Positions 8,654-17,348 of a stretch of DNA of 64,000 nucleotides are shown in pieces. Position numbers and translations under genes: made by a program. Where the stretch lies: assembly GCF_004000865.1 (NCBI RefSeq), contig NZ_BIMB01000015.1, positions 1 through 64,000 of the forward strand. Direction: 5' to 3'. The DNA is from Paenibacillus elgii NBRC 100335. Its GTDB lineage: Bacteria; Bacillota; Bacilli; Paenibacillales; NBRC-103111. Below the pieces are notes generated by a model. The model was not told the DNA's origin and ran no database searches. It was given only the letters and a program-made list of their open reading frames with translations. Numbering within the stretch: position 1 is the first letter of the stretch; every line of letters starts with the position of its first letter.

Positions 8654-10117
8654 CTAAGATGTCAGTTTGGCCGAGCGTTTGCTGATGCGGCTTCCAAGGA
8701 GGAAGGCGAGAGCGCCGAGAGCGATCGTGAACTGAGGGATGGTGCTTTCCCATGAAGGGAACATCCCGAGAAAATCAAGGCTGGGCAGCAGAGAGCTGTT
8801 CGATGTCCCCAACGTTCCGGCCAATTGCAGGCTGTGAATGCCCAGACCGGTAAATTTGATGCACAGATAAAAGACGATCAGGCTCGAAACCAGGAAAAAC
8901 GGACGGATCGGCAGCTTCATGCCCACGTACAGCATGAGGAAGGCGAGGACGGCCAAGATGCCGATGCCCAGCACAATGCCAAGCAGAAGCTGCTGAAGGC
9001 CGATCTGATTCACCATCCCGACCAGGAACAGCACCGTCTCGGTGCCTTCCCGGAAAATGGCAAGGAAGGAAAGCAAGGCGAGGGAAAATACGTTGCCTGT
9101 GCTCAGCGCCGTTTCGGTTTTGACACGGATATAGTCGTTCCACTGCTTGACGTTGGATTTGCTGTGCAGCCAATAGCTCATATACAGCAGCATGGCGGCA
9201 GCGAAAATTCCCGTCCAGCCCGCGATGAGAAAGTTATTCGTGCCGAAAGCCCCCGAAGAAAACACAAACTTCACGATGACGGCCAAGATGCCGCTCAGGG
9301 CAAGCCCGGCCAGGACGCCCGACCAGATCCACCGGCTCCCTTTGGCCGACTTGGACTTTTTCACAAACGCGAGCAGCGCGCCCACGACGAGCAGTGCCTC
9401 CAGCCCTTCCCGAATCGGAATCATGGCTGCATCCCACACGGTGTAGGTCGTCTTTTCCGCAAGCGGCGCAAGATACGCGATCATGTCGTCGATCCGTTTC
9501 GCCGCGGCATCGTACTGCTGCTTGGTGATCATGGCCTGGATCACGACCATGTCCCGTTCGGAATCGCTGTAAACGGAAGCGGATTGCGCGACGACATGCC
9601 CTTCGACGCTGAGCCAGCTCTCGCGTACGCCGCCGATCCCTTGCAAAGCCGCCGTTTGATCATGCTTGGCGACGCTTTCTTTCGTTTGCTTCAGCAGGGT
9701 GATAAAACCGGGAAGCGTGATGTTGCTTTCCTTGCCGTCCGTTCCTTCGGCATATTGGCCTTGGACATAACGTTCCAGCACTTGCCGAAGCTGCTGGAGC
9801 GCGGAAACGACATCTTCCGGCTGATTGACCAGAAACGCATAATCGACTTGCCCCATCTGGGACTCGATGTCTTTGTAGGCCGCTTTGGAGTCGGCCTTGA
9901 CCGTATCCTCCACGTCCATCCATTGATCATGGAACTGATCGTACAAGGCTTTGGCCTTGGCTTGATCTTGCTTTGCAGCATCCAGCGCTTGCGAGATGAC
10001 CGCGACGGCTTTGGTCATATGCTCGACGCCTTCGCTGGAAGCATGCGCCGCAGGAGGATGAAACAACAGGCTGAACGCCAAAACCAGGCCAAGTAAAGCG
10101 AAAAACGGTTTATGCAT
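8654..10117 (-). CDS. efeU: FTR1-family high-affinity iron permease (EfeU type)
   Basis: A 487-residue protein with an N-terminal signal segment (residues 8-26), a long external helical region (about 27-222) and a seven-helix permease. The two REXXE iron-binding motifs that define the FTR1/EfeU family are present: REGLE at 236-240 and REGTE at 356-360. FTR1 permeases take up iron after oxidation at the outer face; the extended N-terminal region is typical of Bacillus EfeU. No DyP peroxidase (EfeB) and no M75 EfeO gene follow, only the repeat lipoprotein 23 bases downstream. The start at 10117 is preceded by GGGGGTT. A perfect Fur box (10155-10173) indicates iron repression. Confidence 0.92.
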   Translation of the reverse strand: MHKPFFALLGLVLAFSLLFHPPAAHASSEGVEHMTKAVAVISQALDAAKQDQAKAKALYDQFHDQWMDVEDTVKADSKAAYKDIESQMGQVDYAFLVNQPEDVVSALQQLRQVLERYVQGQYAEGTDGKESNITLPGFITLLKQTKESVAKHDQTAALQGIGGVRESWLSVEGHVVAQSASVYSDSERDMVVIQAMITKQQYDAAAKRIDDMIAYLAPLAEKTTYTVWDAAMIPIREGLEALLVVGALLAFVKKSKSAKGSRWIWSGVLAGLALSGILAVIVKFVFSSGAFGTNNFLIAGWTGIFAAAMLLYMSYWLHSKSNVKQWNDYIRVKTETALSTGNVFSLALLSFLAIFREGTETVLFLVGMVNQIGLQQLLLGIVLGIGILAVLAFLMLYVGMKLPIRPFFLVSSLIVFYLCIKFTGLGIHSLQLAGTLGTSNSSLLPSLDFLGMFPSWESTIPQFTIALGALAFLLGSRISKRSAKLTS

Positions 10118-10154
10118 GGGAACCCCCGCTCTCAAAAAATGGAACCTAATTAAC

Positions 10155-10173
10155 ATTGATAATCATTATCAAT
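10155..10173 (-). promoter_or_regulatory. Fur box upstream of the iron permease
   Basis: attgataatcattatcaat is a perfect 19-base palindrome with 15 of 15 matches to the 7-1-7 Fur consensus TGATAATnATTATCA. It lies 38 bases before the permease start, in the promoter region. Confidence 0.9.
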
Positions 10174-10478
10174 CACATTAACGTGTTTAATTTTACTTGA
10201 ACGCAAATTTGCAGGTCAATAAAAATTTTACCGCTAAACCATAGTAAATGTTTCCAGCCCGAATCTGTTGCCGGGGGTCATGGTTCAGCTTTGGCACCCA
10301 CGATTTTTTGCACAATTTTATCCCCTAAAAAATGGAATCTATCCCTTACCGCCCTGCCGAAGCCATGGTTAAATGAGAGTACGAGCCCAGTTTGAAAGGG
10401 GGTGAGCCTGCCGCAGTCGTCGTCGTTTGATGGAGGATGTTCCGGTAGTTTTTATCCATATTCAGGAGGGATTAATGA
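10174..10478. other. Intergenic region between efeU and the chitinase gene
   Basis: About 300 bases between divergent genes. The left part is AT-rich and must hold the efeU promoter; the right part ends in the chitinase ribosome site AGGAGGG (10464-10470). No further ORF, repeat or structured RNA was recognised. Confidence 0.5.
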
Positions 10479-12287
10479 ATGAGCTTTGCGCAAATCGCGC
10501 TTCGGCGCACGTTTAGGAAAGCGTTTTCGTTGACCATAATCGCTGTGCTCCTGCTTAGTCTGATTCCGGCGATGGCGCTCGGCGCGGCCGAGTGGCAGCC
10601 GAACACCGCCTACAAAGCCGGCGACGAGGTTACCTACGCGGGGCAGACGTACACTTGTTTGCAACCGCATACATCGCTGACTGGCTGGGAGCCGCCGAAC
10701 GTCCCGGCCTTGTGGAAGGCCGGCGGCAGCGGCGGAACGGATACGCAGCCGCCGACCGCTCCGTCCGGCTTGAAGGCGACCGCTAAAACATCCAACAGCG
10801 TGACCCTCGCGTGGAACGCTTCGACGGATAACGTAGGCGTCACCGGCTACGACGTGTACAACGGGGCTGCCGTCGCGGCGAGCGTGACGGGAACGACTGC
10901 GACGATCGGCGGGCTGTCTGCGAACACGGCGTACACGTTCACGGTGAAAGCGAAGGACGCAGCGGGCAACGTGTCTGCCGCAAGCCAAGCTGTCACAGTG
11001 ACGACGGACCCGGCGTCCGGCGATACGCAGCCACCGACGGCGCCGACGAATCTGACCGTTACCGGGAAAACGTCGTCCAGCATCTCGCTGTCCTGGACGG
11101 CTTCCACGGATAACGTGGGCGTCACCGGCTATACGGTGGAGTACGGCTCCGGCACCCTGAGCGTCGCGGGCACGACGGCGACGGTAACCGGGCTTGCCGC
11201 CGACACGACGTATACGTTCACCGTGAAGGCGAAGGACGCCGCCGGCAACGTCTCGGCCGGTGCCAGCGTACAAGGGAAGACCGAACCGGCGCCGTCCGGA
11301 GGCGGGGGCAAGATCGTCGTCGGCTATTGGCACAACTTCGATAACGGGTCCTCGGTGCTCAAACTGCGGGACGTCTCGAAGAAATACGACGTGATCAACG
11401 TTGCTTTCGCTGAGCCGGTTTCTCCGGGCAGCGGTACAATTGCCTTTACGCCATTCAATGCGACGGTGGACGAATTCAAAGCGGATGTCGCGTATTTGAA
11501 GAGCCAAGGTAAAAAGGTGCTGATCTCCCTCGGCGGTGCCAACGGCACGGTTACGCTGTCCGATGCGACGAAGAAGCAGCAATTTATCAGCACGATGACC
11601 TCGATTATCCAAACGTACGGCTTCGACGGGATCGATATCGACCTGGAAGGCAGCTCGGTCGCGCTGAACGGCGGCGATACGGACTTCAAAAACCCGACCA
11701 CGCCGGGCATCGTGAACCTGGTTGACGCTGTCCGTACGCTCAGCGGCACGTTCGGCAGCGGCTTCGTGCTGACGATGGCGCCGGAGACGGCGTACGTGCA
11801 AGGCGGAATGGGTGCTTACGGCGGTCCTTGGGGCGCGTATCTGCCGATCATCCATGCGCTGCGCGACAAGCTGACGTATATTCACGTTCAGCATTACAAC
11901 AGCGGCTCGATGACGGGGCTTGACGGCCGTTCTTACGCTCAAGGTACGGCGGATTTCCACGTCGCGATGGCCGAGATGCTGCTGAAGGGCTTCCCTGTCA
12001 ATAACAATGCGAACAACGTATTCCCGGCGCTGCGTCCGGAGCAGGTCGCCATCGGCGTACCTGCGGTGCCGAGCGCCGCGGGAGGCGGATATACATCGGC
12101 GGCCGAGGTGCAAAAGGCGATTACGTATCTCGTCAAGGGCACGTCGTTCGGCGGCAGCTACAAGCTGCAAAACCCGGCCGGCTATCCCGGCTTCAAAGGA
12201 CTCATGACTTGGTCGATCAACTGGGATGCGGCAAGCGGCTACGGCTTTGTCAACAGCCACCGTCCGTTCTTGGACGGCCTGAAATAA
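10479..12287 (+). CDS. Secreted chitinase, CBM5/12-Fn3-Fn3-GH18
   Basis: A 602-residue secreted enzyme hydrolysing beta-1,4-GlcNAc links in chitin. Order: signal peptide (about 1-36, cleavage after ALGA), a chitin-binding CBM5/12 module (about 37-80, WQPNTAYKAGDEVTYAGQTY and a closing WEPP...W), two fibronectin type III modules (about 90-180 and 187-270, each with NVGVTGY and KAKDAAGNVSA), then a GH18 barrel. The catalytic DxxDxDxE motif is DGIDIDLEG, with the proton donor Glu at residue 390, and the W of LMTWSINWD closes the site. AGGAGGG precedes the start at 10479. It is followed by a strong terminator, so it is monocistronic. Regulation by chitin products is likely but no operator was identified. 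Confidence 0.95.
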   Translation: MSFAQIALRRTFRKAFSLTIIAVLLLSLIPAMALGAAEWQPNTAYKAGDEVTYAGQTYTCLQPHTSLTGWEPPNVPALWKAGGSGGTDTQPPTAPSGLKATAKTSNSVTLAWNASTDNVGVTGYDVYNGAAVAASVTGTTATIGGLSANTAYTFTVKAKDAAGNVSAASQAVTVTTDPASGDTQPPTAPTNLTVTGKTSSSISLSWTASTDNVGVTGYTVEYGSGTLSVAGTTATVTGLAADTTYTFTVKAKDAAGNVSAGASVQGKTEPAPSGGGGKIVVGYWHNFDNGSSVLKLRDVSKKYDVINVAFAEPVSPGSGTIAFTPFNATVDEFKADVAYLKSQGKKVLISLGGANGTVTLSDATKKQQFISTMTSIIQTYGFDGIDIDLEGSSVALNGGDTDFKNPTTPGIVNLVDAVRTLSGTFGSGFVLTMAPETAYVQGGMGAYGGPWGAYLPIIHALRDKLTYIHVQHYNSGSMTGLDGRSYAQGTADFHVAMAEMLLKGFPVNNNANNVFPALRPEQVAIGVPAVPSAAGGGYTSAAEVQKAITYLVKGTSFGGSYKLQNPAGYPGFKGLMTWSINWDAASGYGFVNSHRPFLDGLK

Positions 12288-12295
12288 TCAATAGC

Positions 12296-12330
12296 AAAAC
12301 GGTCTCTCGCCATGGCGGGAGACCGTTTTT
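12296..12330 (+). terminator. Rho-independent terminator of the chitinase gene
   Basis: A 16-base stem (12296-12311 with 12315-12330, one G-U pair) around a three-base loop, ending in five T. Confidence 0.9.
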
Positions 12331-12455
12331 GTACGCTCATCGTCAGGGGGGTGGACCGTGACTTTTTTAACATTTTTAAAAAGGGGTGTAATTTACGGCG
12401 AGAGGCACCGAAATATTTACATAAGAGGAAAACAGCACATATTCAGGAGGACGCT

Positions 12456-14471
12456 ATGAACGACAAGCAGGAACCAACCCAATGGACCGGGTCCAAAATG
12501 ACCCGTCGCAAGCTTCTTTCTTCTTTAGGACTCGCAGGCGCCGCCGTAGCGGCTGGAACGTCTCTTGGCAGTCCGGTGTTCGGCGCGACGGTTACGGAGC
12601 AAGTATATGGGCAGCAGTTGCCCACCTCTACCGCGCAACCCGCGGCGGCAGACGCGCGGGCAGCAGCTCATATCCTGTTAATCGACCCGGCGAAATGGGG
12701 CATTTCGACGGACGGAACGAACGCGCGGGCAACGACGGACGGACTCAATGCGGCTCTGGCCGACGCCAAGTCCAAGGGATTCGGCGAAGTGTACCTGCCG
12801 AAAGGGAAATACTTGATCGATGCCGTGTGCAAAACCAACCATTCGCCCGAAATCGGGGGAGGCATCAGAGTTCCTTCCAACCTCAAGCTGACGCTGGATT
12901 CGGAAGCGGAATTAAAGGTGGAGCCGAACGGCTCATACGGCTATTCCTGTATTTTTCTGGACAATGTCCACAACGTGACCATTACCGGCGGAATCTTGAC
13001 AGGCGACCGTAACGAACACGATTACAGCAACAAAACCAAGCCGACGCATGAGTGGGGATTTGGGATTAACGTCCGCGGAGGAACCAACATTACGATCGAC
13101 AATGTGCGGATTAAGGATTGTTCGGGAGACTGCATTTATGTCAATGCCATCGGAATGATTAATTACGGGACCGTCCCGTATACCCCGCCGCAGAAGGTAA
13201 CGATTCAGAACTGTACGCTGGACGGCTCCAGACGCAACAATATCTCGATTAGCGCTTGCGACGGCGTCGTCATCCGCAACAACCTCATCCTGAACGCGGG
13301 GATTCAGACCGATGCGGGTCCCGGGTTTAAATCCAAGATCGGCCCCGGATTCGGCATCGACATCGAGGGGTATGGCGAGGGCGATATCGATTATGAAACC
13401 CCGCTGAACATTGTCATCCAGGGCAACCAGTTTCGGGGGAACCGGGTGTATTCGGTAGGCAATTTCAATGGATACGGCGTCGTGATCGAGGGCAATTTTG
13501 CGGACAATACCCTCTCTTACGGAAACGGCACCGACACCGTCATTGCCAACAACGTTCTGATCCGCACGGATCGCCAGCGGACGGGGATTGACGGCCAAGG
13601 CGTGTCCCAGGGTCTGGAAGCAAATCATGTGACCATCATGGGAAATATCGTGAAAGGCTTTGGCAGCGGCATGGATATCCGGGGAAAAGACGTGGTTGTG
13701 ACCGGCAACGCGTTATCCCATTTGGGGGAGGCCGGGGTGGGAATCGCCGCGTTCGCCGCGGAAAACGTATGGATCGCGAACAACTCCGTGTACCGGACGA
13801 AAGGGACGCCTTACCGGATCGCCAGCTGCAAGGATGTCCAACTTGTCAACAATAAAGCGCACGGCTCCGACAAGACGGCGATCGAAGCCAACGCTTCCTC
13901 CCAGGTCATCTTGCGCGGCAATGTCGTCCGCGATTGCAGCGGAGGCATCAAGGTGACCAACATTTCGAGCGAAGCGTCCAACAGCGAAGTCGTCGTGGAG
14001 AGCAACCATATCGATCTGACGGAATACAAGGGAAAAACCGCCTATGCCATCTCCTTCGATTCCAAAAGCGAGGTAACCCTGAAAGGGAACCGGATTCCCG
14101 GCCCCAGAAACACCGCCATCTACGGCGAGGGCGGCATCGGAAAACGGGCCAAAATAGCGGACAACGAAATAGCCGATGCAAACAGCTTCACCGCCATGAT
14201 CCAAATTGTAGGCGGAGCAAAGCACGAGATCGTGGGTAATAACGTAACCTTTAACAAGTCTTCCAATGGCGGAGTCGGGATTTATTTAAAAGATGCTAAG
14301 GATTCCATCGTGGCAAAAAATACCGTATATTCCAACTCCGAGTACGCCTTGACCCATTCCATCGCCACCAAAGAATCGACGGGCACGAAGGTGCTGAACA
14401 ACATCGTCATGAAAGGGGCCCTGTCGCTTAACGAGAAGACCGACCTGAACGCCGGCAATACGGTAGTTTAG
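12456..14471 (+). CDS. Tat-exported right-handed beta-helix protein (pectate-lyase-3-like)
   Basis: A 671-residue protein. Residues about 15-45 form a twin-arginine signal (TRRKLLSSLGLAGAAVAAG), so the folded protein is exported by Tat. The mature part opens with a pectate-lyase-superfamily start (GISTDGTNARATTDGLNAAL, then VYLPKGKYLID) and continues with many parallel beta-helix rungs of the pattern VxIxNNxV/IxGN to the C-terminus. Such proteins bind or cleave polysaccharides; no catalytic residues of a known lyase class can be named here. AGGAGG seven bases before ATG 12456 fixes the start. It follows the chitinase but behind a terminator, so it has its own promoter. The substrate is not known; an acidic plant or microbial polysaccharide is a reasonable guess. 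Confidence 0.8.
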   Translation: MNDKQEPTQWTGSKMTRRKLLSSLGLAGAAVAAGTSLGSPVFGATVTEQVYGQQLPTSTAQPAAADARAAAHILLIDPAKWGISTDGTNARATTDGLNAALADAKSKGFGEVYLPKGKYLIDAVCKTNHSPEIGGGIRVPSNLKLTLDSEAELKVEPNGSYGYSCIFLDNVHNVTITGGILTGDRNEHDYSNKTKPTHEWGFGINVRGGTNITIDNVRIKDCSGDCIYVNAIGMINYGTVPYTPPQKVTIQNCTLDGSRRNNISISACDGVVIRNNLILNAGIQTDAGPGFKSKIGPGFGIDIEGYGEGDIDYETPLNIVIQGNQFRGNRVYSVGNFNGYGVVIEGNFADNTLSYGNGTDTVIANNVLIRTDRQRTGIDGQGVSQGLEANHVTIMGNIVKGFGSGMDIRGKDVVVTGNALSHLGEAGVGIAAFAAENVWIANNSVYRTKGTPYRIASCKDVQLVNNKAHGSDKTAIEANASSQVILRGNVVRDCSGGIKVTNISSEASNSEVVVESNHIDLTEYKGKTAYAISFDSKSEVTLKGNRIPGPRNTAIYGEGGIGKRAKIADNEIADANSFTAMIQIVGGAKHEIVGNNVTFNKSSNGGVGIYLKDAKDSIVAKNTVYSNSEYALTHSIATKESTGTKVLNNIVMKGALSLNEKTDLNAGNTVV

Positions 14472-14493
14472 CGCGGCTAAATCCCCGTGAATG

Positions 14494-14541
14494 TAAAAAA
14501 ACGCCTCCCCGCGACGTTTAAAAGAAAGTCGAAGGGAGGCG
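14494..14541 (-). terminator. Terminator of helD
   Basis: CGCCTCCC (14502-14509) pairs with GGGAGGCG (14534-14541). On the minus strand the stem is followed by seven T, placing it 20 bases after the helD stop. On the plus strand it also follows the beta-helix gene but lacks a T run. Confidence 0.75.
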
Positions 14542-14561
14542 CGCTTTAGAGATACCGTAGA

Positions 14562-16910
14562 TCAATGACCGGCGGTATAAGTGTCGGGGGAAGCGCCGTC
14601 CAGAAACGGGCTGCGCCGGCCGATATGGTACACGTACAGCTCATGCATCGCCCGCGTGCAGGCCGTGTAGAACAGCTTGCGCTCGGCTTCCCGGCCGTAT
14701 TGCTCCATCGAGGCGTTGTAGATGACGACCGCGTCGAACTCGACGCCCTTGGCCAAGTACGACGGGATCACCAGCACGCCGGGCTCGAAGGAGGCCGTCT
14801 CCGTCCCGACGAGGCGAAGCGGAACCCCTGCGGCTTGCAGGGCGTCGCATGCTTCCCGGCTCTCCGCCGCCGTCTTGCAGATGACGCCGATCGTCTTGTG
14901 GCCGTCCGCCAGCAGGGCCCGGATGCGCCCGGCGACCTTGGCGCCCAGATCGGCCCGGTCCGCCGCTTCCGCGACGACGGGCAGGCTGCCGCCGCGGTTG
15001 AACGGCTCGATGGCCGTGCCGTCCGCCAGCAGGCCGCGGGTGAACTCGACGATCTCCCGCGTCGAGCGGTAGCTTCGCGTCAACACGTTCGTCTCCGTAT
15101 GCTCCGGCCCGTACAGCGAGGTCAGCGGCACGAACCCTTCCGTATTGGCGGAGGCGTGCGCGTAGATGGCTTGGTTCCAGTCGCCGAGGACGGTCATTTT
15201 GCTGCGCGGGAACAGCCGCCGGATGAACGCGAACTGGAACGGCGTGTAGTCCTGTCCTTCGTCGATGAAGACGTGGCGGATTGTGTTGTTCGTTTGGAAG
15301 CCTTCGATCCGCTCTTTCAAGTACAAATACGGCGCTCCGTCCTCGCTGGCCAGCTCGCCGCGCTCCAGCTTTTCCGCGGTCTGCTTGCATATGTCCTCCC
15401 AATGCGGCGGCAGGCCGGCTTCGGGCGCGAGGTCCGCGAAGCGTCCCGGCTCGGCGAACAGCTGCCGGTACACGGCAGGAATGTCGATGAAGTTGAGCCG
15501 TTTGGCGCTCACGCGGAGTGGCTTGAAATGCTCCTGAACGACCATCGTGGCCAGCAGCTCCTGCTCGCGCTGGAAGTCGTTGAACGTGTCTTCAGCATAC
15601 TGTTTTTTGCGCTGCAATTGATGATAGGCTTGCAGGTACGCTTCCTTGTCGAGCAGCTCGATCTCGTCCTCGACCCACGACTTGGATCGCTCCCGCCGCC
15701 CCAGCCGCTTCAGCTCCTTCAGCAGCCATTCGGAGGTCAGGATCATCCGGTTCGGAATCGGCAGCGCCGGATCGAGGCTGTAGAAATAGGCTGCGATCTG
15801 TCCGCCCGTGACGATAGGCTCCTCGCGGAAGCTCACGTCCTTGAACAGCAGCCCTTCTCTGCCGAGCCGCTCCGCATACCGCTCCAGCATATGCATGAAG
15901 GAAGTGCCCGCTTTGAACAAAATGCCTTCGATTCGCGCGTCATAGCCGGGGTCTCCGGCCGCCGTCAGCGTGTATTCCGCTTGCTCGAACGGGTCTTCCA
16001 CACGGAACGTACCGCCGAGCCGGTGCTCCAGATATTCCTGGAACGTCGTCTGCTGCATGTTTTCCTCCCCGAGCTCGGGTAACACAGTAGAGACGTAGCT
16101 GTTGAACATCGGATTGGGCGAGAAGAGCACGATCTGCTCCGCGCTCAGCGTTTCCCGGTACCGGTACAGGAGGTACGCGACTCGCTGCAGGGCGGCCGAC
16201 GTTTTGCCGCTGCCCGCCGCGCCCTGTACGATCAGCAGCCGGCTGCGCTCGTTGCGGATGATCCGGTTCTGCTCCTTTTGAATCGTGGCGACGATGCTCT
16301 TCATCTGGGCGTCCGAATGCTTGCCGAGCACTTCCTGCAGCAGCTCGTCGCCGATCGTGACGCCGGTGTCGAACAAGCTGCGGATGACCGCGTCGCGAAT
16401 AATATATTGCCGCTTCAGCTCCATCTCGCCGGAGATGACGCCGCCGGGTGTCTCATACTGCGCCGGTCCCGGCGGGTAATCGTAGTACAGGCTCGATACG
16501 GGAGCGCGCCAGTCGTAGATCAGGAACTGCTCGCCGCTATCGTCCAGGAACGATCCGATGCCCAGGTACACGGCTTCGGCGCGCCGTTCCCCGTCTTCCA
16601 GAAAATCGATACGCCCGAAATACGGGGTCGTCTGCAATCGCTTCAGCTTCGTCAGTTGCTTCTGGGCATGCCGGTGGCTGTGCTCGCGGCCGACAAGCAC
16701 CTCGGCTTGCTGCTTGAGGCTTGCGTATGTTTCTATGGCATCGTCGGGAGCGTCCAGATTGACGGTCACATCGTCCCAAAAATGCTTGCGGATATCGACG
16801 ATATCCGATCTTAGCTCGCCGACCTCCCGCTGGAGGGTATCGATGCTCTTGCCGATGTCCCGGGTTACCCGTTCGACCCGCTCCTGCTCTTCCTGCCACA
16901 CTTGCTGCAT
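14562..16910 (-). CDS. helD: HelD-type UvrD-like helicase / RNA polymerase recycling factor
   Basis: A 782-residue superfamily 1 ATPase. The N-terminus is a long coiled coil (about 1-90) as in HelD, which reaches into the RNA polymerase channels. Walker A is QGAAGSGKTS (about 229-238), the Walker B-like motif is FIDEGQDYTPFQ, and motif IV/V elements include LTRSYRSTREI and the C-terminal YTACTRAMHELYVYH. HelD displaces nucleic acid from stalled RNA polymerase and aids its recycling. Start choice: ATG 16910 gives MQQVWQEEQERV; a GTG nine bases further upstream, with GGGG seven bases before it, is an equally good start. It is monocistronic, with its own terminator, and diverges from the candidate small RNA. 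Confidence 0.88.
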   Translation of the reverse strand: MQQVWQEEQERVERVTRDIGKSIDTLQREVGELRSDIVDIRKHFWDDVTVNLDAPDDAIETYASLKQQAEVLVGREHSHRHAQKQLTKLKRLQTTPYFGRIDFLEDGERRAEAVYLGIGSFLDDSGEQFLIYDWRAPVSSLYYDYPPGPAQYETPGGVISGEMELKRQYIIRDAVIRSLFDTGVTIGDELLQEVLGKHSDAQMKSIVATIQKEQNRIIRNERSRLLIVQGAAGSGKTSAALQRVAYLLYRYRETLSAEQIVLFSPNPMFNSYVSTVLPELGEENMQQTTFQEYLEHRLGGTFRVEDPFEQAEYTLTAAGDPGYDARIEGILFKAGTSFMHMLERYAERLGREGLLFKDVSFREEPIVTGGQIAAYFYSLDPALPIPNRMILTSEWLLKELKRLGRRERSKSWVEDEIELLDKEAYLQAYHQLQRKKQYAEDTFNDFQREQELLATMVVQEHFKPLRVSAKRLNFIDIPAVYRQLFAEPGRFADLAPEAGLPPHWEDICKQTAEKLERGELASEDGAPYLYLKERIEGFQTNNTIRHVFIDEGQDYTPFQFAFIRRLFPRSKMTVLGDWNQAIYAHASANTEGFVPLTSLYGPEHTETNVLTRSYRSTREIVEFTRGLLADGTAIEPFNRGGSLPVVAEAADRADLGAKVAGRIRALLADGHKTIGVICKTAAESREACDALQAAGVPLRLVGTETASFEPGVLVIPSYLAKGVEFDAVVIYNASMEQYGREAERKLFYTACTRAMHELYVYHIGRRSPFLDGASPDTYTAGH

Positions 16911-16944
16911 GTTAACCACGTTACCGCCCCTTTTTTCAAAAGAT

Positions 16945-16974
16945 TTGACAAATCGCCGATGCATGTGTTAATAT
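16945..16974 (+). promoter_or_regulatory. Sigma-A promoter reading away from helD
   Basis: TTGACA (16945-16950), an 18-base spacer and TAATAT (16969-16974) form a near-consensus promoter. No coding region starts close downstream; a terminator follows at 17082-17114. Confidence 0.7.
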
Positions 16975-16980
16975 GATAGT

Positions 16981-17114
16981 GGGTAAATTTAAGAGTGGAA
17001 CCACAATATAGGTGGCGACCAATCTCCATTTTAGCATGGTTCTGCATGCAATTCAATAGAAGTACATCATCGCACGCTAACAAACGGAGACGCACATGAC
17101 GCCTCCGTTTTTTC
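16981..17114 (+). ncRNA. Candidate small RNA between helD and the GGDEF-EAL gene
   Basis: The near-consensus promoter at 16945-16974 and the terminator at 17082-17114 define a transcript of about 130 bases without a plausible ORF. It contains short hairpins (GTGG-AA-CCAC near 16996; GCATG...CATGC near 17032-17049). The AGTGGAACCAC stretch faintly recalls a T-box core but the rest does not fit. I recognise no known family. Evidence is the promoter-terminator pair only. Confidence 0.4.
17082..17114 (+). terminator. Rho-independent terminator of the candidate small RNA
   Basis: AAACGGA (17082-17088) pairs with TCCGTTT (17104-17110) with further pairing inside the loop, followed by a T run to 17113. 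Confidence 0.65.
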
Positions 17115-17348
17115 TGTTGCAGTCCCCCGCGCACCGCCAAGACCGAGAACAGCCCGAAAAAGGCAAGCGGCATGGTGCCGTACCTTCCGCTTTCGTTAAG
17201 CCACTTCAACGCGCCATCAGAATAAAGCGGACATGAAAGTCAGCTTCCCTATTCACTATCGCCGCTCTTGTGGCGAAGTATACTATATACATATCGTTTT
17301 ACAAGGGAATCGCACATTCCTTATGTCACGTTGGAAGAGGGTGGGGGT

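Noticed and set aside
10452-12260. A 602-codon minus-strand frame opposite the chitinase gene
   Set aside because: It mirrors the chitinase gene almost exactly, has no ribosome site, and its product is a low-complexity Arg/Ala-rich string typical of antisense frames in GC-rich genes.
14565-16082. A 505-codon plus-strand frame opposite helD
   Set aside because: Shadow of helD; no ribosome site and no motif, whereas helD has Walker motifs and a normal length.
16990-17010. T-box leader, from AGTGGAACCAC
   Set aside because: The match to the T-box core is partial, the specifier and stem I are not visible, and no tRNA-related gene follows.
16865-17209. A minus-strand ORF of about 114 codons upstream of helD
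   Set aside because: It starts at a TTG without a ribosome site, overlaps the helD start and crosses the terminator stem of the candidate small RNA.
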